Assembly (NCBI GenBank): GCA_964653025.1
Contig: CAZZBZ010000008.1
Coordinates: 1-63,838, forward strand
DNA length: 63,838 nt
Direction of reading: 5' to 3'
DNA from: JABWAM01 sp964653025
GTDB lineage: Bacteria > Verrucomicrobiota > Verrucomicrobiia > JABWAM01
Positions 18,214 through 26,848 of this stretch are shown here, in pieces (position 1 is the stretch's first letter; every line of letters starts with the position of its first letter). The translations under genes were made by a program, and so were the position numbers. The notes beneath the pieces were generated by a model that saw only the letters and a program-made list of their open reading frames with translations, was not told the DNA's origin and ran no database searches.

Positions 18214-18858
18214 CTACCAGCCCACGGCGCGGAGGATCTCGTGGGCGATGACGAGGTGGCCGCTGGGATTTGGGTGGACCGGCTCCGGGCAGAAGCGGTC
18301 GGCCTCGCGATAACGGAGTTGGCGCTGGAAGGCTTCGTGGGTCTTCACATGGATCGCCCGGTATTCCTTCGCGAGGCGCGCCACGATGCGCAGGTACGAG
18401 GGAAGGAGCGCATGGACCTTTCCCCGCCACGAATGAGGCGAGGTGTCGCGACTGATGTAGAACGGATCGATGAGAATGAGTTTCGCGCGCGTCGCCTTGC
18501 GCGTGCGATCGAGGATCTTACGGTAGCTGTCCTCGAAGCGCTTCGGAGGCACGGGATCGGGGTTGTTCGCCGCCGTGCGGTGGAGGTCGTTGATCCCGAT
18601 CTTGATCGAGAGCCAGTCCGGGCGGTGGCGGATCACATCGTCCTCCCAGCGGTTGAGGAGGTCGACCACGGTGTTGCCGCCGATCCCCTTGTTGATGAAG
18701 CGGAGCTTGCGCTCGGGATAGCGCGCGGTGATGAGATCGATTGTCTTTCTCACGTAGCCGTCGCCAAACGGCGCGGAGGAACCCCGCCGACCGCAGTCCG
18801 TGATGCTATCGCCGATGAAGAGGACGGTCTGGCCGTCTTTGAAGAGGAAACGTGACAT
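18214..18858 (-). CDS. SGNH/GDSL-family hydrolase
   Basis: This 214-residue protein has all four SGNH blocks: the nucleophile Ser in FIGDSITDCGR (about residue 20), Gly in KGIGGNTVVDLL, Asn in KIGINDLHR, and the catalytic His in PEPVHPNPSGHL near the C-terminus. The family includes esterases and carbohydrate deacetylases. There is no signal peptide, so it is probably cytoplasmic. I start at the ATG giving MSRFLFKDGQ; an ATG eight codons upstream is possible. A second SGNH enzyme of the same size class is encoded at 46598-47269. Confidence 0.87.
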   Translation of the reverse strand: MSRFLFKDGQTVLFIGDSITDCGRRGSSAPFGDGYVRKTIDLITARYPERKLRFINKGIGGNTVVDLLNRWEDDVIRHRPDWLSIKIGINDLHRTAANNPDPVPPKRFEDSYRKILDRTRKATRAKLILIDPFYISRDTSPHSWRGKVHALLPSYLRIVARLAKEYRAIHVKTHEAFQRQLRYREADRFCPEPVHPNPSGHLVIAHEILRAVGW

Positions 18859-18974
18859 GGTGCGAATGTTTACGGGCTGCATCCCACGGATGCCAGCCGC
18901 AAATCCCGGGCGAACATCCTCGGGCGTCGGAAATCCGCGTTGATGCTTGGAGGGCGGTCCCCTAGGCTCGCGGA

Positions 18975-20282
18975 ATGATCGCCCGCTACACCCGGCCGGA
19001 AATGGCCGCCATCTGGACGGAAGAGAACAAGCTCGCCATCTGGCTCCGCATCGAGGTCCTCGCCTGCGAGGGGCGCCACAAGATTCTCCGCGAGATTCCC
19101 GCGCGCGACCTCGCGATCATCAAGCGTCGCGCTGGTTTCTCCATCGCGCGTTGCCTTGAAATCGAGAAGCGCACGAACCACGACGTGATCGCCTTTCTCG
19201 AGAACGTCGCCGAGCGCATCGGGAAGAAACCCGCCCGCCACGTCCACCAGGGGCTCACCTCGAGCGACCTTCTCGATACCACCCTCGCCGTCCAGATGCG
19301 GCAGAGCGCCGACCTCCTCCTTCGCGGGTTCGACGCCCTCCGCCTCGCGATTGCCAAGCGGGCGCGCGAGCACCGCGACACCCCGATGATGGGCCGCAGT
19401 CACGGCGTCCACGCGGAGCCGATCACCTTCGGCCTGAAAATGGCCCTGATGTACGACGAGTTTGGCCGCGCCCGGGAGCGCCTCTCTCGCGCTCGCGAGA
19501 ACGCCTCGGTTGGCAAGCTCTCCGGCGCGGTCGGTACCCGTGCGCACTTCGACCCGCGCGTCGAGGAGTGGGTCTGCCGCCGCCTCGGCCTGCGGGCCGC
19601 CACGCTCGCCACCCAGGTCATCCAGCGCGACCTCCACGCGGAGTTCATGGTGGCGCTCGCCCTTGCCGCCGCCTCGATCGAGCGCTGGGCCACCGAGTTT
19701 CGCCATCTCCAGCGCACCGAGGTGCTCGAGGCCGAGGAATTCTTCGCCCCCGGACAGAAAGGCTCCAGCGCGATGCCTCACAAGCGCAACCCCATCACTG
19801 CCGAACGCCTTACCGGGCAGGCCCGCATCATCCGCGGCAACCTCGTCGCGGCCCTCGAGAACGTCGCCCTCTGGCACGAGCGCGATATCTCGCACTCGAG
19901 CGTCGAGCGCGTGATTCTCCCCGACTCCTGCATCCTCCTCGACTTCATGCTGGCCGACCTCACGAAGCTTGTGGCGAAGATGAAGGTCTATCCCGCCAAC
20001 ATGCGCCGCAACATGGCGCGCTCGAAGGGGCTCCACCACTCCCAGCAGGTCCTCCTCGCCCTCACAGAGAAGGGCCTGCCCCGCAAGGAGGCCTACGAGC
20101 TCGTCCAAAAGTCCGCCATGGCCGCGTGGAACGACCCCGGCCCCGCGGATTTCCGCGAGCATCTCGGCCGCGATCCGCGCGCGCGTTCCCTCCTCTCGCC
20201 GAAGGACCTTGACCGATGCTTCGACGACTCCGCCCACTTCCGCCACAACAAGTGGGTCTTCCGCAAGCTCGGTCTCGCCTGA
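18975..20282 (+). CDS. purB: adenylosuccinate lyase
   Basis: PurB catalyses two eliminations of fumarate in purine synthesis (SAICAR to AICAR, adenylosuccinate to AMP). The fumarase/lyase superfamily signature GSSAMPHKRNPI is present near residue 265. The HQGLTSSDLLDT block (about 92) and the GRSHGVHAEP block with the catalytic His (about 140) are intact. The 435-residue length is typical of the short bacterial type. It is monocistronic here; purL lies 9.6 kb downstream on the same strand. Confidence 0.97.
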   Translation: MIARYTRPEMAAIWTEENKLAIWLRIEVLACEGRHKILREIPARDLAIIKRRAGFSIARCLEIEKRTNHDVIAFLENVAERIGKKPARHVHQGLTSSDLLDTTLAVQMRQSADLLLRGFDALRLAIAKRAREHRDTPMMGRSHGVHAEPITFGLKMALMYDEFGRARERLSRARENASVGKLSGAVGTRAHFDPRVEEWVCRRLGLRAATLATQVIQRDLHAEFMVALALAAASIERWATEFRHLQRTEVLEAEEFFAPGQKGSSAMPHKRNPITAERLTGQARIIRGNLVAALENVALWHERDISHSSVERVILPDSCILLDFMLADLTKLVAKMKVYPANMRRNMARSKGLHHSQQVLLALTEKGLPRKEAYELVQKSAMAAWNDPGPADFREHLGRDPRARSLLSPKDLDRCFDDSAHFRHNKWVFRKLGLA

Positions 20283-20307
20283 TCAAGGCCCGAATCCTCG
20301 AATGGAG

Positions 20308-20366
20308 GGACGGCGCCTGTCCCGCGACCGCGGCGTGTCGCCGTCCGTTGGTTCCGCCTGCGGAGA
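20308..20366. repeat. 8-bp inverted repeat downstream of purB
   Basis: GGACGGCG (20308-20315) and CGCCGTCC (20359-20366) are perfect complements separated by 43 bp. No T-run follows, so a factor-independent terminator is doubtful. Confidence 0.35.
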
Positions 20367-20395
20367 ATCCTCTTGCATCCCCCCTTCAAGAATGT

Positions 20396-20420
20396 CTAAT
20401 CGAGTTTACATGCTGATTAG
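20396..20420. promoter_or_regulatory. candidate operator before the hydrogenase operon
   Basis: CTAATC (20396-20401) and GATTAG (20415-20420) form an inverted repeat with a 13-bp AT-rich centre, ending 5 bp before the first ATG of the operon. The local base composition is clearly more AT-rich than its surroundings. A dimeric regulator could bind here; it does not match the Rex consensus. Confidence 0.35.
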
Positions 20421-20425
20421 CTGCA

Positions 20426-21376
20426 ATGACCTCGCGTATTGAGAACCTGACGCCCCGCGGGGAGGCGGGCGGGGTTTCCCTCACGCAGGTCCTGGTCTAC
20501 GAACTCCGTGTTCGCGACGCGATGACTCACGAACTCCGCACGGCGGCCCCCAGCGACTCGCTGCGCTCGATCCAACTCATGATGAAGGCGCACCGCATCT
20601 CGGGCGTCCCCATCGTCCAGGGGGGCGCCCTTCTCGGGATCGTCAGCATCGAGGACATCGTCCACGCCCTCGACAAGGGGCACATCAACGAGCGTGCCGA
20701 GTCCTGGATGACGCGCAGCCCGGTGATCATGCGGGACCACTACTCGCTCGTGCGTGCCGTGGCCGAGTTCGACCGCAACGGCTTCGGTCGTTTTCCCGTG
20801 ATCGATGCCGCCGGGGGGCTTGTCGGCATCATCACCCGGGGCGATATCACCAGCGCCCTCATGCACCACCTCGACCGGCGCGCCGAGGAGGCTGTCCGCC
20901 AGGCGGCCACCCAAGCCGCGGTCGCCCCGGACGAGGCCGCCCGCCGTGTCGTCCTCAACGCGGAGGTACGCGCCGGGAACTACGACAGCGCCGGCAAGCT
21001 TTCCCAACGCCTCCGCGAGATTCTCCGCAGCCGGGGCGTGGAACCGAATATCCGTCGTCGGGCGACGATCATCGCCTACGAGGCCGAGACCAACATCATT
21101 ATTCACTCCATCGGTGGGAACCTCACCGCCACGGTGACCCCGGACCTGGTCACCATCGAGGCCGTGGACACCGGCCCCGGCATCGAGAACCTCGATCTCG
21201 CCATGCAGGAGGGTTGGTCCACGGCCGGTCCGCTCGCCCGTGAGTTTGGATTTGGGGCGGGCATGGGCCTGCCCAACATCCGCCGTTGCGCGGACCACCT
21301 CGACATCAAGTCCGACCTCGCCGGCGGGACGCGCGTCCACGCCGAGGTGAGGCTCCAACCCACGGTCGCCCCATGA
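20426..21376 (+). CDS. CBS-pair protein with C-terminal HATPase domain, hydrogenase-associated
   Basis: Two CBS motifs (about residues 28-85 and 90-150, for example FPVIDAAGGLVGIITRGDI) form a Bateman module that usually senses adenosine nucleotides. They are joined by a short linker to a histidine-kinase-like ATPase domain of the anti-sigma/RsbW kind (N-box YEAETNIIIHSIGG, then VDTGPGIENLD and GFGAGMGLPNIRRCAD). No phospho-acceptor His domain is present. This architecture is repeatedly found beside HydABC-type hydrogenase genes in anaerobes, where its job is unproven; energy-charge sensing is a reasonable guess. It overlaps the next gene by ATGA and is the first gene of the operon. Confidence 0.88.
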   Translation: MTSRIENLTPRGEAGGVSLTQVLVYELRVRDAMTHELRTAAPSDSLRSIQLMMKAHRISGVPIVQGGALLGIVSIEDIVHALDKGHINERAESWMTRSPVIMRDHYSLVRAVAEFDRNGFGRFPVIDAAGGLVGIITRGDITSALMHHLDRRAEEAVRQAATQAAVAPDEAARRVVLNAEVRAGNYDSAGKLSQRLREILRSRGVEPNIRRRATIIAYEAETNIIIHSIGGNLTATVTPDLVTIEAVDTGPGIENLDLAMQEGWSTAGPLAREFGFGAGMGLPNIRRCADHLDIKSDLAGGTRVHAEVRLQPTVAP

Positions 21377-21705
21377 AGATCGCCGACCTCATTGCCCGCC
21401 TCGACGCGGAGCCGATCGCGGGCGGCACGGACGCCGAAATCCGCGGCTGCTACATTTCCGACCTGCTGAGCGACGTGCTCGCCCACGCGTGTCCGGGCGT
21501 CCTCTGGGTCACCATCCAGACGCATCACAACGTGATTTCCGTCGCCTCGATGAAGGATATCGCCGCCGTGCTCATCACCTGCGGTCGCCGTCCCGATGCG
21601 TCCGTGCTTGCGGAAGCGAAGAGCAACGGCCTTACCATCCTCACGACGCCCCTGGGCACCTTCGCCGCCGCAGGCCGCCTCTGGGAGGCTGGTCTTAAGG
21701 ATTGA
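21373..21705 (+). CDS. DRTGG-domain protein, hydrogenase-associated
   Basis: This 110-residue protein consists of one DRTGG domain, a small alpha/beta fold also found in phosphotransacetylase and HPr-kinase relatives (EIRGCYISDLLSDVLAHA, then NVISVASMKDIAAVLIT). No catalytic residues are evident. It starts in the ATGA overlap with the CBS-HATPase gene, and the same small protein accompanies that gene in many hydrogenase clusters. Its role is unknown; a ligand-binding partner of the CBS-HATPase is an inference from the conserved pairing. Confidence 0.82.
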   Translation: MKIADLIARLDAEPIAGGTDAEIRGCYISDLLSDVLAHACPGVLWVTIQTHHNVISVASMKDIAAVLITCGRRPDASVLAEAKSNGLTILTTPLGTFAAAGRLWEAGLKD

Positions 21706-21770
21706 TCGAAGATGCGAGGATCCGTTTCCTTGACTATTTTGCATCATTCGCTTCTTATCAAAAGCTATCC

Positions 21771-22283
21771 ATGAGCCTTCCTAATCCCACTCCTTCGCCC
21801 GACCATCCGAGCGGCGACGCCCGTTTTGCGGCGCTGGACCGGACCATCGAGCACTACCATCGCGAGCCCACCGCACTTATCCAGGTGCTGCACTCGGGGC
21901 AGCAACTCTTCGGCTACCTCAGTGCCGACGTGCTCCGCTACATCGCCGCCTCCCTGCGCCTTCCGCTTTCCCATGTCTACGGGGTCGTCACCTTCTACCA
22001 TTTCTTCACCATGGTGCCGCGGGGCAAGCACCAGATCATGGTTTGCCGAGGCACCACCTGCCACGTGCGCGGCGCACAACCCCTCTTGGAGCGCCTCGAG
22101 CACCAGCTTGGTGTCAAGGAAGGCGAGACCACCAAGGACAACCTGTTCAGTCTCAATAGCGCCCGCTGCATCGGGGCCTGTGCCCTCGCCCCCGCCATCG
22201 CCGTGGACGATGATGTCTACGGCAAGCTTTCTCCCAACAAGGTGCCGCGCTTCTGCCAGAAGGAGCTGAAAAAGTATGTTTGA
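21771..22283 (+). CDS. NuoE/HoxE/HydC-like [2Fe-2S] subunit
   Basis: A 170-residue thioredoxin-like ferredoxin subunit with four ligands for one [2Fe-2S] cluster: CRGTTC (about residue 97) and CIGAC (about 141). The N-terminal three-helix region (LIQVLHSGQQLFGYLSADVL) is the NuoE four-helix part. In HydABC, Hox and complex I modules this subunit pairs with the NuoF-like flavoprotein. The start is the ATG giving MSLPNPTPSP, after a 65-bp AT-rich spacer, the longest gap in the first part of the operon. A weak internal promoter (TTGACT at 21730) may lie there. Confidence 0.93.
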   Translation: MSLPNPTPSPDHPSGDARFAALDRTIEHYHREPTALIQVLHSGQQLFGYLSADVLRYIAASLRLPLSHVYGVVTFYHFFTMVPRGKHQIMVCRGTTCHVRGAQPLLERLEHQLGVKEGETTKDNLFSLNSARCIGACALAPAIAVDDDVYGKLSPNKVPRFCQKELKKYV

Positions 22284-22755
22284 GGAGTTGTCACTCCACA
22301 TCCTCGATCTCGCGATGAACTCCCTTTCTGCCGGTGCCTCTTTGATCACGATCCGCGTGAACGAGGACCCCGCCCGCGATCGGTGGGGGTTGCTCGTCCG
22401 CGACAACGGCCGCGGCATGGACCGCGCCACCCTCGCGCGCGTCCTCTCGGGACACGGCAGTACCAAGCCCGGCCGCCGCGAGAGGATCGGCCTTGGCCTC
22501 GCCTTCCTGCAGCAGGCCGCCGAGGCATGTGGCGGACGCTTCCGCATCGCTTCCCTCCCCGGGCGCGGGACCGCCGTGGCCGTGCGCATGCAACTCTCGC
22601 ACGTGGACCGACCCCCGCTCGGCGACCTCGCAGGGACCGTGCGCACGCTTTGCGCCGCCGCGCCTCGCGCACGGATCCGCGTGGACTGCCGCGCGGGCCC
22701 CGAGGTGTTCTCCTTCGATTCCCAAACTGCCCCGCCGCAACCGAAAACCGCATGA
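22276..22755 (+). CDS. stand-alone HATPase (histidine-kinase-like ATPase), hydrogenase-associated
   Basis: The 159-residue protein is a GHKL ATPase domain without sensor or His-phosphotransfer part: N-box HILDLAMNSLSAGAS at the start, then RDNGRGMDRA and the lid GSTKPGRRERIGLGLAF. It ends in about 50 residues that lack recognisable motifs. It overlaps NuoE at its start and the HndB-like gene at its end. Small ATPases of this type occur in the same position of many HydABC clusters. Regulation or assembly of the enzyme is plausible, but nothing in the sequence shows which. Confidence 0.85.
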   Translation: MFEELSLHILDLAMNSLSAGASLITIRVNEDPARDRWGLLVRDNGRGMDRATLARVLSGHGSTKPGRRERIGLGLAFLQQAAEACGGRFRIASLPGRGTAVAVRMQLSHVDRPPLGDLAGTVRTLCAAAPRARIRVDCRAGPEVFSFDSQTAPPQPKTA

Positions 22756-23120
22756 ACCTCGACGAACTCAAAAAACTCAAGGATAAGGCCCAGCGACAGA
22801 TCGCCCTGCGCGAAGGTCACAAACGCTACCGCGTCGTCGTCAGCATGGGCACCAGCGGCATCGCCGCCGGCGCCCGCGACGTGATGAAGACGATGCTCGA
22901 CGAGATCGAGAAACGGGGTCTCGACGACGTCGAGGTGCGCATCTCCGCCGAGTTTGCCGCCGGGAATGTCGAGCCCGTCATCCGCGTCGAGCAGACGGAT
23001 GGCGATCCGACCACCTACGACCATCTCACCTCCGACAAGGCGCGCCTGATCGTCGCCGAGCATCTCGCCCGCGGTAAGAAGGTCGAGACCCTCGCCGCCG
23101 GCAACAAGAAAACCAGGTAA
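22752..23120 (+). CDS. HndB-like thioredoxin-fold protein lacking cluster cysteines
   Basis: The 122-residue protein follows the HndB/[2Fe-2S] ferredoxin-like pattern: a charged N-terminal helix (LDELKKLKDKAQRQIALREG), then VVVSMGTSGIAAGARDVM, then VEVRISAEFAAGNVEPVIRV, then a C-terminal helix (ARLIVAEHLARGKKV). In cluster-binding relatives the two blocks carry four Cys (xGTCGxxAGA and xTGCxGxCxxEP). Here the whole protein contains no cysteine, so it cannot bind a [2Fe-2S] cluster through thiolates. The gene is in place, coupled by ATGA to the ATPase gene and 3 bp before the NuoF-like gene, so it looks maintained and not decayed. A structural role is inferred. Confidence 0.8.
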   Translation: MNLDELKKLKDKAQRQIALREGHKRYRVVVSMGTSGIAAGARDVMKTMLDEIEKRGLDDVEVRISAEFAAGNVEPVIRVEQTDGDPTTYDHLTSDKARLIVAEHLARGKKVETLAAGNKKTR

Positions 23121-23123
23121 TCC

Positions 23124-24998
23124 ATGGTCCGCTCCCACATCTTGATGTGCGCCGGGGCCGGCTGCCTCAGTTCCGGCGGCACCTCCCTGCGCGACGCCCT
23201 TGCCGCCGAGCTCAAAAAGTGCGGTCTTGAGGACGAGATCCGCTTTGTCGAGACCGGGTGTATGGGGCCTTGTGACCTCGGGCCCATCCTCCTCGTCCAC
23301 CCCGATGGCACCCTGTACCAGCGCGTCACGGCCGCGGATGTCCCCCGCCTCGTCGAGGAGCACTTCATCAAGGGGCGTCCCTACGCCAAGCTGCTCCCGC
23401 GCGACAAGACCAGCGACGCCGTGATCCGCACCCAGGCCGAGTTCTCTTTTTTCGCGAAGCAGGAGAAGATCGTTCTCGAGAACTGCGGGGTCATCGATCC
23501 CGAGAACATCGAGGAGTACATCGCGCGCGACGGTTATGCCGCGCTGGGCAAAGTCCTCACCTCGATGAAACCGGAGCAGGTCATCGCCGAGCTCAAGGCG
23601 AGCGGTCTCCGCGGCCGCGGCGGCGCCGGGTTTCCCACCGGCCTGAAGTGGGAGATCATGGCCAAGAGCCCTGCCCATCCGAAGTATTTGATCTGCAACG
23701 CGGACGAGGGCGACCCGGGCGCTTTTATGAACCGCGCCGTGATCGAGGGAGATCCGCACCGCGTCCTTGAGGGCATGGCCATCGGGGCCTACGCGATGGG
23801 CTCGCACCAGGGCTACATCTACATCCGCGCGGAGTATCCGCTGGCGATCAAGCGTCTCGAGATCGCCATCAAGCAGGCCTACAAGCTCGGCTTCCTCGGG
23901 AAGAGCCTCTTTGAGACCGGATTCAGCTTTGACGTCGAGATGCGCATCGGTGCCGGGGCGTTTGTCTGCGGCGAGGAGACCGCCCTCATGCGCAGCATCG
24001 AGGGCCGCCGCGGCCAACCCTCCCCCCGACCCCCGTTCCCCGCCCAGAGCGGCCTCTGGGGCAAGCCCACCAACATCAACAACGTCGAGACCTGGGGCAC
24101 CATCCGCCCCATCATCCTCCGAGGTGCGGCGTGGTACTCCTCCATCGGCACCGAGAAGGCAAAGGGCACCAAGGTCTTCGCCCTCGCCGGCAAGGTCGTG
24201 AACACCGGCCTCGCCGAGGTTCCCCTCGGCACGCCGATGCGCCAGATCATCTATGACATCGGGGGTGGCGTCCCCGGCGGCAAGCGCCTCAAGGCCGTCC
24301 AGAGCGGCGGTCCCTCGGGCGGCGTCATTCCCGAGCATCTCCTCGATACCCCCACCGACTACGAGAACCTCCAGAAGCTCGGCTCCATCATGGGATCCGG
24401 AGGCATGGTCGTCATGGACGAGGACTCCTGCATGGTGGACATCGCTCGCTTCTTCATGGAGTTCTGCTGCGACGAGTCCTGCGGCAAGTGCCCGCCCTGC
24501 CGCGTCGGCACCCGCCAGATGCTCAACATCCTCGAGCGCATCTGTCGCGGCGAGGGCACCCTCGAGGACCTCGGCCATCTCGAGACTCTCGGCCAGGCAG
24601 TGAAGGACTCCAGCCTCTGCGGCCTCGGCCAGACCGCGCCCAACCCCGTCCTCACCACCCTCCGCTATTTCCGTGACGAGTACCTCGCCCATGTCGTCGA
24701 GAAACGCTGCCCCGCGCGCGTTTGCCGGGAGATGCTCGACTTTCACATCAACGAGGAGAAGTGCGTCGGCTGCTCGCTTTGCTTCCACGTCTGTCCCGTC
24801 AACACCATCTTCAAGCGCACCGGCCAGAAGAAGTACTACATCGTCGAGGACGCCTGCATCCAATGCGGCTCCTGCCTCGACGCCTGCAAGTTCGAGGCGG
24901 TCATCAAGACCTCCGAGGGAGTCACCCACTCCGAGCCCTCGCGTCCCGCGCTCGAACCCGCCCCGGTCCGCGTCATGAAACAGGTTGCCGAAAAATGA
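23124..24998 (+). CDS. NuoF/HydB-like NAD(P)H-binding flavoprotein subunit
   Basis: This 624-residue subunit has the full HydB/HndC layout. An N-terminal thioredoxin-like [2Fe-2S] domain (CAGAGC, then ETGCMGPCDLGP) comes first. The NADH/FMN core follows, with GLRGRGGAGFPTG (about residue 157), NADEGDPGAFMNR and GAGAFVCGEETAL. A [4Fe-4S] site follows (ESCGKCPPCRVG with a distal Cys in SLCGLGQTAP). The C-terminal 2[4Fe-4S] ferredoxin domain has CVGCSLCFHVC and CIQCGSCLDAC. FMN here is the site of NAD(P)H oxidation/reduction and, in bifurcating enzymes, of electron bifurcation. It overlaps the next gene by ATGA. Confidence 0.95.
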   Translation: MVRSHILMCAGAGCLSSGGTSLRDALAAELKKCGLEDEIRFVETGCMGPCDLGPILLVHPDGTLYQRVTAADVPRLVEEHFIKGRPYAKLLPRDKTSDAVIRTQAEFSFFAKQEKIVLENCGVIDPENIEEYIARDGYAALGKVLTSMKPEQVIAELKASGLRGRGGAGFPTGLKWEIMAKSPAHPKYLICNADEGDPGAFMNRAVIEGDPHRVLEGMAIGAYAMGSHQGYIYIRAEYPLAIKRLEIAIKQAYKLGFLGKSLFETGFSFDVEMRIGAGAFVCGEETALMRSIEGRRGQPSPRPPFPAQSGLWGKPTNINNVETWGTIRPIILRGAAWYSSIGTEKAKGTKVFALAGKVVNTGLAEVPLGTPMRQIIYDIGGGVPGGKRLKAVQSGGPSGGVIPEHLLDTPTDYENLQKLGSIMGSGGMVVMDEDSCMVDIARFFMEFCCDESCGKCPPCRVGTRQMLNILERICRGEGTLEDLGHLETLGQAVKDSSLCGLGQTAPNPVLTTLRYFRDEYLAHVVEKRCPARVCREMLDFHINEEKCVGCSLCFHVCPVNTIFKRTGQKKYYIVEDACIQCGSCLDACKFEAVIKTSEGVTHSEPSRPALEPAPVRVMKQVAEK

Positions 24999-26815
24999 AC
25001 GCTCCACGCCCGATCACCCTTACCATCGACAGCAAGCCCTGCCAGGGCTTCGAGGGACAGACCATCCTCGAGGTCGCCTCCGCCCACGGGATCACCATCC
25101 CCACCCTCTGCCACCTCAAGGGCCTCACCCCCCTGGGTGGCTGCCGCATCTGCATCGTTGAGATCGAGGGCAGCCCCAAGCTCGTCCCCTCCTGCGCCAC
25201 CCCCGCCACCCACCAATCGAAGGTTCTCACCCAGAGCGAACGCGTCCAGAGCCTCCGCCGCGTCACGCTCGAACTCCTCTTCAGCGAGCGCAACCACAAC
25301 TGCCCCTTCTGCCCCTCCAACAAGGGCGATTGCGAACTCCAGTCCCTTGCCTACCGCGCTGGCATGGACTCCGTCCGCTACCCCTTCCTCTACCCCGGGC
25401 TTCCCGTGGACCTTTCGGGCCGCTACTTCGGCCTCGATCACAATCGCTGCGTCCTCTGCGCCCGCTGTGTCCGCGCCTGCGACGAGGTCGAGGGCATCCA
25501 CACGCTCGACATCGCCAACCGCGGCGCCAAGAACCAGATCCTCGTGGATGGTCGCGCCGATTTTGGCTCGTCGGAGACCTGCACGAACTGCGGCGCCTGC
25601 GTCGCCGCCTGCCCCACCGGCGCCCTTTTCGACAAGTACTCCGCTTTCCACGGCCAACTCTCCCGCTGCGAGACCGTTCGCAGCACCTGCACCGAGTGCC
25701 CCGTCGGATGCGGCGTTCTCGTTTATGTTCGCGACCAGCGTGTGGTCAACGTCCTTGGCGACCCCGGTTCGCCCGTAAACCGTGGCCACCTCTGCGTCCG
25801 CGGCCGATATGGCACCTGGGCCGAGCCCCGCAAGCGCATTCTCCAGCCCCTTCTCCGTGTCGGACAGGGCTTCCGCGCCGCCACCTGGGAGGAGGCTGCC
25901 CGCGCGATCTCGGACGCCCGCCGCGACATCGCACCCGCCCGCCGCGCCCTGCTCGTCTGGCCGCGGGTCTCCCGCGAGACGGCCGATGCCGTCCGCACCC
26001 TCGCCCCGCACTTTGGCCGCGCCGGCCTCTTCCTCGCCAACCATGAGGGCGCCCTCTGCGCCGCGAACGAGGGGATGAAGCCCGATCTCTCCGCCGTGGA
26101 CCGCGCGGATGCCATCGTCCTCGTCGGCGCCCAGCCCGGACGCGACCAGGGCGTCGTCGCTGCCCGCATCCGTTCCGCGGTGCGCAAGCGCGGCGCGAAG
26201 CTCGTCATCCTCAACTCCCGTAAGAGCGACCTCGATTACTACGCCGACATCTCCGCGAATATCGTCACCCTCGAACGTTCGCTTTGGCACCGTGTCGGTG
26301 AGACCCTCGCCGGCTGTCGCGCCCCCCTCGTGGTGTACGGTCCGCAGGCGATGGCGCCCATCGGCGTCTCCGTCATGGAACGCCTCATCGCGGTCCTCGA
26401 ATCCATGGGGGAGGGGACCGTCTCGCTCCTCCCTCTCATGACGGGCCCGCACAGTCTCCCGCTCGCCGCGTCCGGGCTCACCCCCGTCGAACACATCGTC
26501 CCCTGGCTTGATGAAAAGCCGACCGAGTTCCTTTATCTCCTCGTCTCCGACGACCCCACCGGCGGTGCCTCCCTCCTCAAGGAGCGCCACAGCGGCGAAT
26601 GGCTCGACGGACTCCCGTTGGTGGTCGCCCACGCCACCTACGCCTCCGCCCTCACGGAGAAGGCCCACGTCATCCTTCCCGCTGCCGCCTGGGGCGAGAA
26701 GAACGGTTCCTTCCGAAATCTCGAAGGACGGGATCTCACCGCGTGCGCCGCCGTTTCCCCTCGCGGCGAATCGCGTGACGATCCCGCCATTCTCCACGCC
26801 GTCCTCCCCGCCTGA
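24995..26815 (+). CDS. NuoG/HydA-like multi-cluster electron transfer subunit
   Basis: The 606-residue protein begins with a plant-type [2Fe-2S] domain (Cys in TLCHLKGLTPLGGCRICIV). A NuoG Cys/His cluster region follows (NHNCPFCPSNKGDCELQS), then two ferredoxin [4Fe-4S] motifs (CVLCARCVRAC, CTNCGACVAAC), all within residues 1-215. The rest resembles a molybdopterin-oxidoreductase domain: a Cys-rich entry (CTECPVGCGV...HLCVRGRY) and a C-terminal domain with no obvious cofactor residues, probably non-catalytic as in NuoG. Hox-type HoxU lacks this long C-terminal part, which argues for a HydA/NuoG-like complex. It would pass electrons from the flavoprotein to HoxY. Confidence 0.92.
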   Translation: MNAPRPITLTIDSKPCQGFEGQTILEVASAHGITIPTLCHLKGLTPLGGCRICIVEIEGSPKLVPSCATPATHQSKVLTQSERVQSLRRVTLELLFSERNHNCPFCPSNKGDCELQSLAYRAGMDSVRYPFLYPGLPVDLSGRYFGLDHNRCVLCARCVRACDEVEGIHTLDIANRGAKNQILVDGRADFGSSETCTNCGACVAACPTGALFDKYSAFHGQLSRCETVRSTCTECPVGCGVLVYVRDQRVVNVLGDPGSPVNRGHLCVRGRYGTWAEPRKRILQPLLRVGQGFRAATWEEAARAISDARRDIAPARRALLVWPRVSRETADAVRTLAPHFGRAGLFLANHEGALCAANEGMKPDLSAVDRADAIVLVGAQPGRDQGVVAARIRSAVRKRGAKLVILNSRKSDLDYYADISANIVTLERSLWHRVGETLAGCRAPLVVYGPQAMAPIGVSVMERLIAVLESMGEGTVSLLPLMTGPHSLPLAASGLTPVEHIVPWLDEKPTEFLYLLVSDDPTGGASLLKERHSGEWLDGLPLVVAHATYASALTEKAHVILPAAAWGEKNGSFRNLEGRDLTACAAVSPRGESRDDPAILHAVLPA

Positions 26816-26848
26816 ACCTCTCCTTTCTCGCTTTTTCAATTTTTCCTT

